7,977 nucleotides of DNA from JAZRUF01 sp045636205 (lineage in GTDB: Bacteria; Bacillota; Clostridia; Oscillospirales; JAAYXM01). The stretch spans positions 1 to 7,977 of the forward strand of contig JAZTXE010000088.1 in NCBI GenBank assembly GCA_045636205.1, in the 5' to 3' direction. The notes beneath the pieces were generated by a model, which saw only the letters and a list, made by a program, of their open reading frames with translations, ran no database searches and was not told the DNA's origin. The stretch's first letter is position 1. Each line of letters starts with the position of its first letter. The position numbers and the translations under genes are program-made. Below, in pieces: positions 1 to 6,165 of the stretch.

Positions 1-353
1 AGAATACTCGGCCTCCTATCACTGTCACGATTTACATCCTTAGTGTCTCCGTCATCCCTCTGCTCGCGCGTATTGAGTTTTGTCTCCTCTGCATAAACAT
101 ACTCCATCCCAGATTTCATCGTCAACGCAACATCAACTCTACCCACCTCCGCTCCGCTCTCCAAAATCTCTTCTATACGCCTCTCAAGCCCTTCGGCATC
201 AAAACTTTGCACTTTGGTATCCGTCACCACTTCCTTTTTCTCCCCGCCACTTGGAAGCATAAGTATCACCACTCCCGCAACGATTATAATGAGCAAATAT
301 TTGTTTGAAGAAACAAGCTTTTGAAATCTTACAAAAATATTTCTTATATCCAA
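1..353 (-). CDS. spoIIIAG: SpoIIIAG, stage III sporulation protein AG (3' end outside window)
   Basis: This is a structural component of the SpoIIIA-SpoIIQ channel. In Bacillus subtilis, AG forms a large ring in the space between the two spore membranes. The frame is open from a TTG at 353-351 to the window edge, and 117 residues are visible. A basic N-terminus is followed by one membrane anchor at about residues 19-33. A ring-building-motif domain follows at roughly residues 44-85, containing SFDAEGLERRIEEILE and then the strand VGRVDVALTM. The charged stretch after it (NTREQRDDGDTKD) fits the insertion that forms the beta-triangle in this family. The first in-frame ATG falls at residue 32, inside the membrane segment. 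The TTG, preceded by GGAGG at 364-368, is therefore the only sensible start. The gap to spoIIIAF is 3 bp. Identity rests on operon position plus domain layout. Confidence 0.88.
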   Translation of the reverse strand, partial: MDIRNIFVRFQKLVSSNKYLLIIIVAGVVILMLPSGGEKKEVVTDTKVQSFDAEGLERRIEEILESGAEVGRVDVALTMKSGMEYVYAEETKLNTREQRDDGDTKDVNRDSDRRPSI

Positions 354-368
354 GGTTTATAAACCTCC
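354..368 (-). promoter_or_regulatory. Shine-Dalgarno of spoIIIAG, overlapped by a 12-bp palindrome
   Basis: GGAGG at 364-368 lies 10 nt before the TTG start of spoIIIAG and decides that start. The sequence GGTTTATAAACC at 354-365 is a perfect 12-bp palindrome. It shares the last GG of the Shine-Dalgarno and contains the spoIIIAF stop codon. In RNA it could make only a 4-bp stem with a 4-nt loop, so any effect on translation would be small. Confidence 0.6.
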
Positions 369-857
369 CTCTGACTCAAATGCAACTTTATCCTCTGCAA
401 TGCCGCATTCTCGCTTTATCACCTTTTCAATTTCCTTGCGCTCGGCTTGAGAAAGCTTTTGCTCTGTTATAATCCTGACCTCTTCGGGATATAAATATCC
501 GTCCTGCCTTTTTACTATTTCGACGGTTATCACTCTGCACGACAATCCAAAATCGAGCATTCGTTGAGATATATATGAGCACACTTCCTTTTCTATGATT
601 TGTTTCTGAATTTTTTCATTTTCTTCCTGTAAATTGTGGCTTTGCTTCTCAAACTCCAGCTCGTAACTGCGGTCATTCTTCACAATATCCGATACACTCA
701 TAGACTTAAACGGCGAAACAACCGCCAATATAAGAACCAAAGCACCGATAAGCTGTACGCATCGTCCTGCGGAATTTTGCGGCGCAATCGCCTTTATTAC
801 AGAAACGATTATCGCTACCGCACATATTCCGCCAATCCAGTCTTTTACAAGTTCCAT
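357..857 (-). CDS. spoIIIAF: SpoIIIAF, stage III sporulation protein AF
   Basis: This is a mother-cell membrane protein of the SpoIIIA channel. The 166-residue product is shorter than the roughly 206 residues of the B. subtilis protein. It has two membrane segments, at about residues 8-25 and 34-50. The characteristic end of the second segment (LAVVSPFKSM) leads into a soluble domain. Residues 64-95 are charged and heptad-like, suggesting a short coiled coil. Residues 100-160 (RVITVEIV, then EEVRII, then a helix ending KVIKREC) fit the ring-building fold known for this family. The start is ATG at 857, with GAGGG 8 nt upstream. The gene sits 12 bp after spoIIIAE and 3 bp before spoIIIAG. Its last codons also supply the ribosome binding site for spoIIIAG. 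Confidence 0.9.
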   Translation of the reverse strand: MELVKDWIGGICAVAIIVSVIKAIAPQNSAGRCVQLIGALVLILAVVSPFKSMSVSDIVKNDRSYELEFEKQSHNLQEENEKIQKQIIEKEVCSYISQRMLDFGLSCRVITVEIVKRQDGYLYPEEVRIITEQKLSQAERKEIEKVIKRECGIAEDKVAFESEGGL

Positions 858-869
858 TTTACCGTCCCT

Positions 870-1976
870 CTATATTACACCTATCACATACATACTGCTT
901 AAAATTGACAAAAACATCAGCAACGCGCAAGATGCAGACATCCCAAATACTATCCCAAAGCTGCCTCCAATCCTTTCCACCAAATGTGACAGTCGGCTTT
1001 CCGTCATCGGCGCAATAATCGTTGCAGACAACTTAAAAAGGAAGTAATTTATACCAAGCGTAAGAAACGGTGTTAAGCATATGGATAAAACCGTAAGCAT
1101 CCCGAAAACACCAATGGCATTTTTCATAACCGTTGCTCCTGCTATAACCGTTGACGCCGCATCGGCTATTATGCCGCCGACAACAGGAACCGCACCGCTT
1201 ATTGCAAACCTTGCGGTTTTAACCCCTATTCCGTCACCTGCTCCTGCGAGAATTCCCGATACACTTAAATATGCAACAAATGCCGTCAAAGCAATTTTAA
1301 GTCCGCTCGAAACCAGCCACTTAATAAAATCCGATATTTTACCCAATGCGCTGTTGTCAATCGCCGCATCCGCAGTCGCAACGATGATATAGGCATAAAC
1401 CATAGGAAAAAACAAGTTTTTTACAGCGCTTACAAGTAAATCCGCAAAAAAAACCGTAGCCGTATATCTTGCCGTAGCCGCCAAAGGTGAACCCGCAGCC
1501 GTAGCCGCTGCGCATAACGATGGCAGAAGAGTTTTAGAAAAAGAGTTTATCTCCTCCACCGCAGTCTGCCCCATACCGATAATCGTATTCAAACTTCCGG
1601 TACATGCCGCAGTAATCGCAAGCGCTCCTGCAGTAACAACAAATTCGGGCAACCTGCCGTTTTGTCCGCTTGCATATAACGGCATAACAATTCCACACAG
1701 TGCGGCAATCACCAAAATAACCGCCGCACTCCTGAGTCCACGGCGAAACACATTTTCAAACTCACCGAAAAGACGGCCTTTAAGCTTTTTAAGTCCTTTA
1801 TCGAGCGAGAGACTTTCTTCCACCAAAAATCCATCCCGAGCAGACTCGGGAACACTTTCTTCAAGTGCCTCTATATCCAATGCATCGTACTGCCGCTGAA
1901 AAAAAGACTCACCCGCCGCATATGAAGTACCGCTCAAAAATACCGTGAAAGCAAATAATGTCAAAACAAACTTCAT
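870..1976 (-). CDS. spoIIIAE: SpoIIIAE, polytopic stage III sporulation protein AE
   Basis: This is the large multi-spanning component of the SpoIIIA export or feeding-tube complex in the mother-cell membrane. The 368-residue product compares with about 399 in B. subtilis. Residues 1-20 form a signal peptide (hydrophobic FVLTLFAFTVFL, then a SYA cleavage site before AGESFF). An acidic extracytoplasmic segment covers about residues 30-60. Several membrane helices follow, near residues 83-102, 111-133, 172-200, 225-245, 257-282, 288-320 and 338-366. The Gly/Ala-rich stretch ISGAVPVVGGIIADAAS at 259-275 is typical of the family. The frame stays open upstream to 2114, but that part only reads through spoIIIAD. 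The ATG at 1976 gives the signal peptide and a 17-bp gap. Its Shine-Dalgarno is weak (GGGAATGAG), so some coupling to spoIIIAD translation is likely. Confidence 0.93.
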   Translation of the reverse strand: MKFVLTLFAFTVFLSGTSYAAGESFFQRQYDALDIEALEESVPESARDGFLVEESLSLDKGLKKLKGRLFGEFENVFRRGLRSAAVILVIAALCGIVMPLYASGQNGRLPEFVVTAGALAITAACTGSLNTIIGMGQTAVEEINSFSKTLLPSLCAAATAAGSPLAATARYTATVFFADLLVSAVKNLFFPMVYAYIIVATADAAIDNSALGKISDFIKWLVSSGLKIALTAFVAYLSVSGILAGAGDGIGVKTARFAISGAVPVVGGIIADAASTVIAGATVMKNAIGVFGMLTVLSICLTPFLTLGINYFLFKLSATIIAPMTESRLSHLVERIGGSFGIVFGMSASCALLMFLSILSSMYVIGVI

Positions 1977-1993
1977 TATTTTCTCATTCCCAT

Positions 1994-2377
1994 CTAAATA
2001 GATGCCACCAATTCCATCACGCTCATGAGAAGCGGAAGCGAAACTACCACCGCTACCACACATCCTGCAAACTCCATGCAGGATGCTAATGCCGCACTTC
2101 CCGCATCTCTGCACACATCCGCAGAAATCTTACTTACAACAGAAACCGCAACTGTCTTTATAAGTGGTGAAAAGACAGGTTTTATAACCCTTGAATATCC
2201 TACCATATCATCTATAAACGACGTTATGTTATTTACCGCGCCTGTCACCGACCACATTATCACAGCCCCTGCACAAATAAGCAAAACAACCGCTATCTCC
2301 GGTGCACTCCTCTTTATTGACAATGCAGCTATTGCTGAAATCACCGCCAAGCCCGCGCATTTAATCAAAACATCCAT
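1994..2377 (-). CDS. spoIIIAD: SpoIIIAD, stage III sporulation protein AD
   Basis: This is a small integral membrane protein of the SpoIIIA complex, 127 residues from this start (about 133 in B. subtilis). Hydrophobic segments lie near residues 3-20, 28-46, 66-84 and 103-122. The conserved-looking stretch DVCRDAGSAALASCMEFAG matches the family pattern K-D-A-G-x-x-A-x-A-S-x-x-E-x-A-G. The ATG at 2377 is one base past the spoIIIAC stop and gives an N-terminus (MDVLIKCAGL) like that of known AD proteins. An in-frame TTG at 2389 would add four residues (MGFK) and overlap spoIIIAC by 11 bp; I consider it less likely. No strong Shine-Dalgarno precedes either start, which suggests translational coupling to spoIIIAC. 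Confidence 0.9.
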   Translation of the reverse strand: MDVLIKCAGLAVISAIAALSIKRSAPEIAVVLLICAGAVIMWSVTGAVNNITSFIDDMVGYSRVIKPVFSPLIKTVAVSVVSKISADVCRDAGSAALASCMEFAGCVVAVVVSLPLLMSVMELVASI

Positions 2378-2378
2378 T

Positions 2379-2573
2379 TTAAAACCCAAATGTACTCTTA
2401 ACTAAATCAAACAACGCACTTATTTCGCGTATAATTATCATTAAAACCACTATAAGTCCGGCAAGAGTTGTCATCATCGCCTGTTCTTCTCTGCCTGACC
2501 GTATCAGAAGCTGATTTAGTACGGATACCAAAATCCCTATCGCCGCTACTTTGAAAATTAAATCGACTTGCAT
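2379..2573 (-). CDS. spoIIIAC: SpoIIIAC, stage III sporulation protein AC
   Basis: This is a very small membrane protein of the SpoIIIA complex, 64 residues against about 68 in B. subtilis. It has two hydrophobic segments, at about residues 6-24 and 34-49. A polar loop (RSGREEQA) lies between them and an amphipathic tail (ALFDLVKSTFGF) follows. The N-terminal pattern MQVDLIFKVAAIGI closely follows the usual M-x-V-D-x-I-F-x-I-A-x-x-G-I. The start ATG at 2573 is preceded by AGGTGA at a good distance. The gap to spoIIIAB is 38 bp, the longest inside this operon apart from the window edge. The stop codon lies one base from the spoIIIAD start. Confidence 0.92.
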   Translation of the reverse strand: MQVDLIFKVAAIGILVSVLNQLLIRSGREEQAMMTTLAGLIVVLMIIIREISALFDLVKSTFGF

Positions 2574-2611
2574 ATTTTCTCACCTATCCGGCATTGCCAC
2601 AGAAGTATGTC

Positions 2612-3127
2612 TTAAACGAATACAATCACCAATGCTATCCCGCAAGCAACACCTAAACTTCCATACAACTTTCCCAATCTTCCCTTTTCACTCTCTGCAA
2701 CTTTTGCACGTCCCTCCAGCACCTTTCTCAAATGCTCAATCCTAACCGCCTGTTCGTTTGCATCATACCGTCCAAGCGTATTTCCCAAATCAAGCAAAAT
2801 CTGCTTTTCCTGCCCGGTAAGCTCCATATAATCCGCACGACTGAGTGCAGTGCTCCATGCACCGTAAAAGCTTATATCCGGGTGTTTATTGCATATTTCC
2901 GTACATTCATCAAAGAACGTTTTTATAGGCTCTTTCACACTTCTTCTGCATTTTGCCATAAGCTCATTTATCGGCGTCAATAAAAATTTTATTTCAGAAT
3001 GCATCATATCCAAAACACTCATCCATGCGTTGAGCACATTTATCCTCAACGCCAGCCGATTTGCCGCAGATATTCCTATCGCTGCACTGCCACTGCAAAT
3101 CATGATTGCGCCAATTATTCTTAACAT
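2612..3127 (-). CDS. spoIIIAB: SpoIIIAB, stage III sporulation protein AB
   Basis: This is a membrane protein of the SpoIIIA complex, related in fold to the GspF/PilC platform proteins of type II secretion and type IV pili. It is thought to partner the ATPase SpoIIIAA. The product has 171 residues, the same length as in B. subtilis. A hydrophobic segment at residues 3-21 and another at about 152-171 flank a cytoplasmic helical domain. The stretch LTGQEKQILLDLGNTLGRYD (about 103-122) is a strong family signature, and the end KLYGSLGVACGIALVIV is also typical. The start ATG at 3127 has AGGAG 11 nt upstream, slightly long but usable. The gap to spoIIIAA is 24 bp. Confidence 0.94.
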   Translation of the reverse strand: MLRIIGAIMICSGSAAIGISAANRLALRINVLNAWMSVLDMMHSEIKFLLTPINELMAKCRRSVKEPIKTFFDECTEICNKHPDISFYGAWSTALSRADYMELTGQEKQILLDLGNTLGRYDANEQAVRIEHLRKVLEGRAKVAESEKGRLGKLYGSLGVACGIALVIVFV

Positions 3128-3151
3128 TCGTTTTTCATCTCCTGCAATTTC

Positions 3152-4054
3152 TTATCTCAAGCGCTCTATACGATATGTATGCTCACGCCCGCTTTTTTTA
3201 AGCACAACAGCATATTTAAATATCTGCTGCTCCATAAGGCTTCTGTATAAATTCCTTTTAAAAAGAGACTCTGCATCTTCTCCGTGCGCAGTGGCTAATA
3301 ACCCTACACCGCAGTTAGATGCATACTCAATAGCGTGTACATCATCCTCCGCGGTTATCTCATCAACCGCGAGTATCTGCGGCGACATTGACCGCAGCAT
3401 AAGTATCATCGCGCCCGCCTTGTTTACTCCTTCCATAACATCCGTCTGTTTGCCCACATCAAATTGAGGAATTCCTCTGTACTTAGCCGCAATTTCACCC
3501 CGCTCATCAGCCACTGCAATCCTGAAATTAAAACTGAGAAGACGTATCAAATCCCTAAGCATCGTGGTCTTTCCATACCCCGGCGGCGATACAATAAGCG
3601 TATTTTCAAACATACCGTCTATAACCAACTCAGGTGCCAATTTTTCAGCTATCCCGGGAAACTCCTTAGCAATTCTTACCGATACTGAGGATATATCTTT
3701 TATAAAGGAAAGTTCTTTATTTTTTAAAACTCCGGTGCCGCAGATGCCTATTCTGTGTCCACCGGAAACGGTTATAAATCCGTTTTTTATACTATCCGCC
3801 GCCGAATGCACCGACCCTCCGGTAGCAAGCTCTAACACGGCATTGAGCTCCTCATGGCGTACCGGACTTTCACTTGCAATCTCCACTTCTCCCGAAGGAA
3901 GAAGTACGGTCATCCGTTGCCCCGACCTCAGCCTGAATTCCTCCGCCTGTTCTTTAAGGCTTCCGTCTATCTGCATCACCTGACCACGAAACCGCGGGGG
4001 CAAAAACTGCACCGCCTGTCCAAACCGTTTTTGTAAATCATTTTTCTTTCTCAT
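3152..4054 (-). CDS. spoIIIAA: SpoIIIAA, secretion-type ATPase of the SpoIIIA complex
   Basis: This is the cytoplasmic (mother-cell side) ATPase of the SpoIIIA complex, related to type II/IV secretion ATPases such as GspE. ATP hydrolysis by AA is required for late forespore gene expression in B. subtilis. The 300-residue product is close to the usual 307. The N-terminal domain covers about residues 1-140 and includes EEFRLRSGQ and the conserved SGGHRIGICGT at 97-107. The Walker A motif is SPPGYGKTT (156-164), with the catalytic-type acidic motif DERGEI at 183-188. Walker B is ILAVDE (227-232), and the His-box-like ATAHG is at 254-258. All core residues are present, so an active enzyme is expected. 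The ATG at 4054 has GGAGG 7 nt upstream. It is the first gene of the operon and follows the only sizeable gap in the window. Confidence 0.97.
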   Translation of the reverse strand: MRKKNDLQKRFGQAVQFLPPRFRGQVMQIDGSLKEQAEEFRLRSGQRMTVLLPSGEVEIASESPVRHEELNAVLELATGGSVHSAADSIKNGFITVSGGHRIGICGTGVLKNKELSFIKDISSVSVRIAKEFPGIAEKLAPELVIDGMFENTLIVSPPGYGKTTMLRDLIRLLSFNFRIAVADERGEIAAKYRGIPQFDVGKQTDVMEGVNKAGAMILMLRSMSPQILAVDEITAEDDVHAIEYASNCGVGLLATAHGEDAESLFKRNLYRSLMEQQIFKYAVVLKKSGREHTYRIERLR

Positions 4055-4061
4055 AATTCTT

Positions 4062-4066
4062 CCTCC
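4062..4066 (-). promoter_or_regulatory. Shine-Dalgarno of spoIIIAA
   Basis: The sequence GGAGG lies 7 nt before the spoIIIAA ATG. It is the strongest ribosome binding site in the sporulation block, fitting the first gene of a new transcript. Confidence 0.7.
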
Positions 4067-4083
4067 ATCATTTGTGTTGCTAC

Positions 4084-4113
4084 ATCTTATGAGAACCCCG
4101 ATCCGTTTAGAAC
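4084..4113 (-). promoter_or_regulatory. Candidate sigma-E-type promoter for the spoIIIA operon
   Basis: On the minus strand, CATAAGAT (4084-4091) resembles the sigma-E -10 element CATAnnnT. The sequence GTTCTAA (4107-4113) sits 15 nt upstream, the right spacing for a -35 element, although its match is poor. Transcription would begin near 4077, leaving an untranslated leader of about 23 nt with the GGAGG site in it. The family fact behind this is that spoIIIA is transcribed by sigma-E in the mother cell of B. subtilis and clostridia. A weak sigma-A reading of the same bases (TTGTTC and CATAAG) is also possible. Confidence 0.35.
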
Positions 4114-4180
4114 AAAAACAATCACATGATGCATGTAAAACCTAAAACAGTTAAACCCCATCTGTGGTTTTCTCCATGCA

Positions 4181-4218
4181 AAAAATCGGCTGTGACTTAG
4201 AAACCACAACCGATTTTT
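4181..4218 (-). terminator. Intrinsic terminator after the ligA-gatCAB-ycxB-like unit
   Basis: On the minus strand the arms AAAAATCGGTTGTG and CACAGCCGATTTTT form a 14-bp stem with one G-U pair. They enclose a 10-nt loop, and the descending arm ends in a run of U. The structure begins 3 bases after the stop codon of the YcxB-like gene. Read from the plus strand, the stem has one C-A mismatch, so it could also act weakly in the other direction, although no plus-strand gene needs it. Confidence 0.88.
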
Positions 4219-4221
4219 CCA

Positions 4222-4728
4222 CTATGATCTTTTAAATTTTATTCTACCCGGATGCACCTTTTCTACCACCCATTCAACAAACAACTTTTCGCACTCTTTT
4301 GACTCAAAACTTCGCTTTGGGAAATAAAAAGCTTTGTTGCGCGTGAGAAACACAAAATAACAGTCCTTAACCTCTGCAACTTTATATACATCGTCCCACT
4401 CAAGCTTTATCTCTCCGCGCTGCCCCTGCTGAGTTATCCCTTCTTCGTTTAACGTAAGAGTCAGCAAATCCGATACGTTTGACATCGCATATATCCTCGA
4501 CGCACGCCAGTTTATGTAGAAACGTATGGCAAAATAGACAATCACGCATCCCGCAACTGCCACTGCCGCAAGAAGCGGCGCAGACCACACAAGCAACCGC
4601 ATAAACACAAAGCTAATAAAAAGCCCACCTGCCAAAGAACCAACAAGCGTAGACGCTTTTGTTTGAAGCTTGCATAAGCTTTTATAATCTCCAAGCGTCA
4701 AATCAGTCTTAAAAATCATGGTTTCCAT
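4222..4728 (-). CDS. YcxB-like two-TM membrane protein
   Basis: This is a membrane protein of unknown function. Of its 168 residues, a polar N-terminus (FKTDLTLGDY) leads to two membrane helices at about 28-47 and 50-73. A soluble C-terminal domain at about 88-142 carries the pattern LNEEGITQQGQRGEIKLEWD followed by DVYKVAEVKDCYFVFL and FYFPKRSF. That order (edge strand, a W-D turn, a strand, then P-K-R) is typical of the YcxB-like domain found in many Firmicutes. No catalytic residues can be assigned. The ATG at 4728 directly follows the gatB stop with no gap and has AGGCGG 9 nt upstream. A second ATG at 4719 (MIFKTD) would also work. Being last before the terminator, it is co-transcribed with gatCAB, but nothing shows a role in translation. 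Confidence 0.8.
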   Translation of the reverse strand: METMIFKTDLTLGDYKSLCKLQTKASTLVGSLAGGLFISFVFMRLLVWSAPLLAAVAVAGCVIVYFAIRFYINWRASRIYAMSNVSDLLTLTLNEEGITQQGQRGEIKLEWDDVYKVAEVKDCYFVFLTRNKAFYFPKRSFESKECEKLFVEWVVEKVHPGRIKFKRS

Positions 4729-6165
4729 TTAATTAAACCGCCTTTCCAACTTTTCTTTTATACTCTCGCAAAGCATATGCGGATTTGCACTCCCGCCGCT
4801 TTTGCGCATGCACTGACCGGTCAGAAAACCAAACGCATTCTTCTTTCCTGCCATGTAATCGCTTACAGCTTGAGGATTCTCCTCAATAATCTGCTCGACA
4901 AGTGCATCTATCTGTGCCTTATCGTTTAACTGACAAAGCCCGAGCTTCTCAATCGCATCACTCGCACTCCCGCCGTTTTCAAACAAATATGCCACCGCGC
5001 GTTTTCCTGCAGATACACTTATCTCAGAGGTCTCAATCGCTTTTACAACACCCGCAAAATTCTCACCGTTTAAGCCCGACTCTGCTATGTCGGTTTTACT
5101 TTCATTGACACAGCTTTGCACCTGGCCAAGGATTAAATTTGCAGCATTTTCCGCCGCGGCTCCGCACCCAACACACTCATCAAAAAAGGCTGCAACTTTA
5201 GGGTCAGCACCTATCTGCGCCGCGGCAGCTTCCGGTATATGAAGCTCACTTATATATCTCGTCCTCTTGGCAATTTCAAGTTCAGGTAATTTAGACTTAA
5301 TTCTATCTATCTCCGCATCCGGTATCTCAATAACAGGAATATCCGGCTCACGAAAATACCTGTAATCCGCTGAATTTTCCTTACTCCGCAGAAGAAAGCT
5401 TTCCCGCGTCTCATCATCCCATCTGCGGGTCTGCTGCTCTACCTTTCCTCCGGATTTTAAAATTCCCGTCTGCCTTTTTATCTCATACTCAATAGCACGC
5501 TCTGCACCCGAAAAGGTATTAACGTTTTTCATCTCCACCCGCGGCATAAGCTCATTAGAGTCCTCTTCTCGCAGAGATACGTTCACATCGCACCTGAGTG
5601 AGCCCTCTTGCATACGGCAATCGCATATACCCAGGTACATAAGCATGGTTTTCAGCGCCTCTAAAAATGCCCGCGCTTGCTCAGATGAATGAAAAATTGG
5701 TTGCGTAACTATTTCTATCAGTGGCACACCGCAACGGTTATAGTCTATCATCGTCTCACCGCTTGGCAAGTGTATAAGCTTTCCCGCATCTTCTTCAATA
5801 TGTATCTGCCGTATGGCAGCGCGTTTAACCTGACCCTCAAAAAAATACTCAAACTCACCGTCGGTGCATAGCGGAAGCGCAAACTGCGAAATCTGATACC
5901 CTTTAGGCAAATCCGGATAAAAGTAATTTTTTCGGCTCTGTGCGGTTTTTGCTGCAATTTTCGCATTCATCGCAGCCCCCGCCATCATCGCAAACTCGAC
6001 GGCTTTTTTATTAAGGCTCGGTAGAGCCCCCGGCATACCTGTACAAACCGGGCAGCAACGGGAATTCGGCTCACCGCCAAACTCATTGCGGCACGCACAG
6101 TACATCTTGGTTTCCGTGTTAAGCTCCGCATGAACCTCAAGACCTATCACAGGCTGAAAACTCAC
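4729..6165 (-). CDS. gatB: GatB, Asp-tRNA(Asn)/Glu-tRNA(Gln) amidotransferase subunit B
   Basis: This subunit binds mischarged Glu-tRNA(Gln) or Asp-tRNA(Asn), phosphorylates the side-chain carboxylate with ATP, and receives ammonia from GatA. The 478 residues are the usual length. Motifs run in order: GLEVHAEL (8-15), YFYPDLPKGYQISQF (81-95), IEEDAGK (123-129), DYNRCGVPLIEIVTQP (141-156), QEGSLRCDVNVSLR (186-199), EMKNVNTF (211-218) and the C-terminal YqeY-like tail with GFLTGQ (446-451). Cysteines 23, 25, 38 and 41 form the zinc site seen in the CxC...CxxC type of GatB. The motif usually written YRYFPEPD reads YRYFREPD here (268-275), an Arg in place of Pro. The start is GTG, overlapping gatA by 4 bp (GTGA), with AGGCGGTGA just upstream. 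Confidence 0.98.
   Translation of the reverse strand: MSFQPVIGLEVHAELNTETKMYCACRNEFGGEPNSRCCPVCTGMPGALPSLNKKAVEFAMMAGAAMNAKIAAKTAQSRKNYFYPDLPKGYQISQFALPLCTDGEFEYFFEGQVKRAAIRQIHIEEDAGKLIHLPSGETMIDYNRCGVPLIEIVTQPIFHSSEQARAFLEALKTMLMYLGICDCRMQEGSLRCDVNVSLREEDSNELMPRVEMKNVNTFSGAERAIEYEIKRQTGILKSGGKVEQQTRRWDDETRESFLLRSKENSADYRYFREPDIPVIEIPDAEIDRIKSKLPELEIAKRTRYISELHIPEAAAAQIGADPKVAAFFDECVGCGAAAENAANLILGQVQSCVNESKTDIAESGLNGENFAGVVKAIETSEISVSAGKRAVAYLFENGGSASDAIEKLGLCQLNDKAQIDALVEQIIEENPQAVSDYMAGKKNAFGFLTGQCMRKSGGSANPHMLCESIKEKLERRFN

Larger units (their letters stand above)
4055..4221. other. Intergenic junction between the gat block and the spoIIIA operon
   Basis: This 167-bp stretch has no coding frame of note on either strand. 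From the minus-strand point of view it holds the terminator of the upstream unit, an AT-rich spacer, a small inverted repeat, ACATG-ATG-CATGT (4124-4136), then the candidate promoter and the spoIIIAA ribosome binding site. The inverted repeat is short enough to be chance. Confidence 0.7.

Noticed and set aside
1994..2114. A possible small zinc-ribbon protein (CGKCG...CRMCG) upstream of spoIIIAE
   Set aside because: The bases encode the conserved C-terminus of SpoIIIAD in another frame, and there is no ribosome binding site placed for it.
2025..2405. Plus-strand open frame of 126 codons opposite spoIIIAD
   Set aside because: It lies entirely opposite a clear minus-strand gene, has a Thr/Ala-rich composition expected of an antisense shadow, and shows no recognisable domain.
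3122..3139. A five-codon leader ORF (MKNEC) overlapping the spoIIIAB start
   Set aside because: Its ATG directly abuts the AGGAG with no spacer, so it is unlikely to be translated; the AGGAG serves spoIIIAB.
2889..3467. Plus-strand open frame of 192 codons opposite spoIIIAB and spoIIIAA
   Set aside because: It crosses two well-supported genes and their junction on the other strand, and its protein has no family pattern.
4124..4136. ACATG-ATG-CATGT inverted repeat as an operator
   Set aside because: The arms are only 5 bp, there is no second copy in the window, and it is upstream of the candidate promoter; chance is the better explanation.
4400..4588. Minus-strand 62-codon frame inside the YcxB-like gene
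   Set aside because: It is out of frame within a supported gene and has no features of its own.
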